The notes under the pieces were generated by a model, which had not been told where the DNA came from, ran no database searches, and saw only the letters and a list, made by a program, of their open reading frames with translations. A program made the translations under genes and the position numbers. Positions 6,176-7,550 of a stretch of DNA of 7,550 nucleotides are shown here, piece by piece; the first letter of the stretch is position 1; every line of letters begins with the position of its first letter. Source of the DNA: an uncultured Caulobacteraceae bacterium (GTDB lineage Bacteria > Pseudomonadota > Alphaproteobacteria > Caulobacterales > Caulobacteraceae); assembly GCA_937910255.1 (NCBI GenBank), contig CALEOQ010000521.1, forward strand, positions 1 through 7,550. The letters run 5' to 3'.

Positions 6176-6718
6176 GTGTCGCCGTCTGCGGCCAAGAAAT
6201 TTGGGAGCTGGGCCTTGATCTTCCACGCCGATTCCAGCGGCCGGTTCCGGGCTGGCGATGATCTGATGGCCTGCGCCATCGGCCGCGGCGGCATGGCGCC
6301 GGCGGCCGACAAGCGCGAGGGGGACGGCGTCTCCCCCATCGGGGTCTGGCCCCTGCGCTATGTCCTCTATCGGCCCGACCGCGGCCCGGCGCCGGCCACC
6401 GCCCTGCCGGTGCAAGCCCTCTCGCCCGACGACGGCTGGTGCGATGACCCGACCCACCCCGACTATAACCGGCAGGTGAAGCGCCCCTTCGCCGCCAGCC
6501 ATGAGGCGCTCTGGCGGGAGGACGGGCTCTATGACCTGGTGGTGGTGCTGGGCCATAATGACGACCCGCCGGTGGCGCCCCTGGGCTCGGCCATCTTCCT
6601 GCACCTGGCCAAGCCCGACTACGCTCCCACCGAGGGCTGCATCGCGCTGTCGCGGGCCGATCTGACGGCGGTTCTGGCGCAGGCCGCCCCCGGCGACGCC
6701 CTGGCGATCGAGGGCTGA
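6176..6718 (+). CDS. L,D-transpeptidase (YkuD) family protein
   Basis: Proteins of this fold make 3-3 peptidoglycan crosslinks or attach ligands to peptidoglycan using a catalytic cysteine. The 180-residue product fits the compact YkuD-like family (COG3786 type, by recall). It begins GSWALIFHADSSGRF, then GRGG (36-39) and EGDGVSPIGVWPLR. Ordered motifs VVVLGHNDDPP (His127), FLHLAKPDYAP (His143) and TEGCIALSRADL (Cys155) follow. Cys155 is the likely nucleophile, with one of these histidines as partner. No signal peptide or membrane helix is visible, unusual for a periplasmic activity, so export is uncertain or the true start differs. The start is GTG at 6176; no ribosome binding site is evident and no earlier start suits. 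It stops four bases from the convergent yggS stop. The substrate is unproven. Confidence 0.88.
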   Translation: MSPSAAKKFGSWALIFHADSSGRFRAGDDLMACAIGRGGMAPAADKREGDGVSPIGVWPLRYVLYRPDRGPAPATALPVQALSPDDGWCDDPTHPDYNRQVKRPFAASHEALWREDGLYDLVVVLGHNDDPPVAPLGSAIFLHLAKPDYAPTEGCIALSRADLTAVLAQAAPGDALAIEG

Positions 6719-6722
6719 GGCC

Positions 6723-7397
6723 TCACCCCGCCGCGCGGGCGCCGAACAGGGCCGAGCCCACCCGGACGCTGGTGGCGCCGAACCGCACTGCGGTCTCGAA
6801 ATCCCCGCTCATGCCCATGGAGCGCCGCGCTAGGCCGTTGCGGGCGGCGATCTTTGCCAGCAGGGCGAAGTGCGGACCCGGCGGCTCGTCGGCCGGCGGA
6901 ATGCACATCAGCCCCTCGATCTCCAGGCCATAGGTCGCTCGGCACAGGGCGATGAAGCCGTCGGCCTCGGCCGGCTGGACCCCGGCCTTCTGCGGCTCCT
7001 CGCCGGTATTGACCTGCACATAGAGGCGCACGGCCTTGCCCTGGGCCTGGATCTCATCGGCCAGCACCTTGGCCAGGCGCTCGCGGTCCAGGGTTTCGAT
7101 GACATCGAAAAAGGCCACGGCGTCCCTGGCCTTGTTGGTCTGCAAGGGGCCGATCAGCCGCAGTTCGACGCCCGCCCGGTGGTCGGCCCAGCGTTCCTGC
7201 GCCTCCTGCACCCGGTTTTCGCCGAAGATGGTCTGGCCGGCGGCGAGCGCCTGGGCCACAGGCTCCCAGGGCTGTTGCTTGGAGACCGCCACCAGGGTCA
7301 CATCGCTCGGCGCGCGGCCGGCGGCCTGCGCGGCGCGGGCGATCCTGGCCAGCACATCGGCGCGGGCGGCGGCACTATCGAAGGAGGCGTCGGGCAT
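6723..7397 (-). CDS. yggS: PLP homeostasis protein YggS
   Basis: This belongs to the YggS/PLPBP (human PROSC, yeast YBL036C) family. These are cytoplasmic proteins with an alanine-racemase-like barrel that bind pyridoxal 5'-phosphate and keep its level balanced, with no firmly known catalytic reaction. The 224 residues match the usual 220-235. The PLP lysine is Lys40 in TLVAVSKQQP. Other family motifs are IFGENRVQEAQERW, LIGPLQTNKARDAV, YVQVNTGEEPQKAG, and the C-terminal SMGMSGDFETAVRFGATSVRVGSALFGAR region, which binds the phosphate. I chose the ATG at 7397 because its protein begins as family members do. The longer frame to 7529 runs into adapter-like sequence and adds an Arg/Pro-rich segment not expected in the family. 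No strong ribosome binding site is seen. Neighbours give no functional link. Confidence 0.95.
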   Translation of the reverse strand: MPDASFDSAAARADVLARIARAAQAAGRAPSDVTLVAVSKQQPWEPVAQALAAGQTIFGENRVQEAQERWADHRAGVELRLIGPLQTNKARDAVAFFDVIETLDRERLAKVLADEIQAQGKAVRLYVQVNTGEEPQKAGVQPAEADGFIALCRATYGLEIEGLMCIPPADEPPGPHFALLAKIAARNGLARRSMGMSGDFETAVRFGATSVRVGSALFGARAAG

Positions 7398-7463
7398 GGC
7401 GGGAGATTTCTGCTTCTGGGACCTGCGGCGAACCGCATGGTCCTTAAGCCGCCGGGCGCGGGC

Positions 7464-7521
7464 CGACCGGGAGAGCCGCGTGGGGGGAACGGGGGTAGAT
7501 CTCGGGGGCCGCCGCCGTAGG
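7464..7521 (-). other. Sequencing-adapter-like contig end (right)
   Basis: This segment aligns without gaps to the reverse complement of the 58-base Illumina P5/TruSeq universal adapter. At 7464-7514, 39 of 51 positions match, with GTAGATCTCGG (7495-7505) exact; the last seven bases fit poorly, perhaps because of a small insertion. Most mismatches put G or C in the window. The geometry (adapter, insert, reverse-complemented adapter) mirrors the left end, so the insert stops at about 7463. The remaining bases 7522-7550 match nothing I recognise and may also be artefact. Confidence 0.82.
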
Positions 7522-7550
7522 TATAACACACATACGCGCAGCTGGCTCCC

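Noticed and set aside
6134..6604. Minus-strand frame of 156 codons opposite the L,D-transpeptidase gene
   Set aside because: It overlaps both real genes out of frame and has no recognisable domain. The transpeptidase motifs are on the plus strand.
7398..7529. N-terminal extension of yggS, Arg/Pro-rich, perhaps a targeting signal
   Set aside because: Much of it is encoded by adapter-like sequence, and family members start at the residue equivalent to 7397.

Overview
The window looks like a short contig from a GC-rich (about two thirds G+C in the coding parts) alphaproteobacterium. A Caulobacterales-type organism (Caulobacter, Phenylobacterium or a relative) is the best guess. The basis is the style of the chemotaxis proteins, the gene order STAS-cheY-cheA-cheW, and GANTC and CtrA-like motifs in the one promoter-like gap. 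Taxonomy is inferred from pattern only.

Layout. Positions 1-50 and about 7464-7521 are not convincing genome sequence. They align without gaps to the Illumina P5/TruSeq universal adapter, in adapter orientation at the left end and as its reverse complement at the right end, so the real insert is about 51-7463. From right to left, 4917 to 51 is one tightly packed minus-strand chemotaxis operon: a small STAS-domain protein, a single-domain CheY, the histidine kinase CheA, the coupling protein CheW and a membrane chemoreceptor (MCP) cut off by the contig end. The first four genes overlap by 4 bases each (GTGA or ATGA) and the MCP follows after 27 bases, so the module is probably transcribed and translated as a unit. 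The receptor would signal through CheW to CheA, which phosphorylates CheY; the STAS protein probably modulates CheA or CheY. No cheR, cheB or cheD is present in the window.

Upstream of the operon is a 550-base gap (about 4918-5471). It has a very AT-rich core (about 30% G+C at 5041-5100), a CtrA-like motif, a GANTC site, a strong Shine-Dalgarno-like sequence on the opposite strand, a possible 61-codon small gene and a strong GC hairpin. The che promoter should lie here.

The right part is unrelated housekeeping and regulatory material: an orphan OmpR/PhoB-type response regulator (minus strand), a divergent L,D-transpeptidase (YkuD) domain protein whose start is only about 5-17 bases away, and a convergent yggS (PLP homeostasis) gene whose stop is 4 bases from the transpeptidase stop. 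I see no mobile element, CRISPR array, tRNA or rRNA, and no clear new multi-gene system. The most notable points are the adapter-derived ends, the low-GC STAS gene lacking the usual phosphorylatable serine, and the unexplained structure in the che promoter gap.
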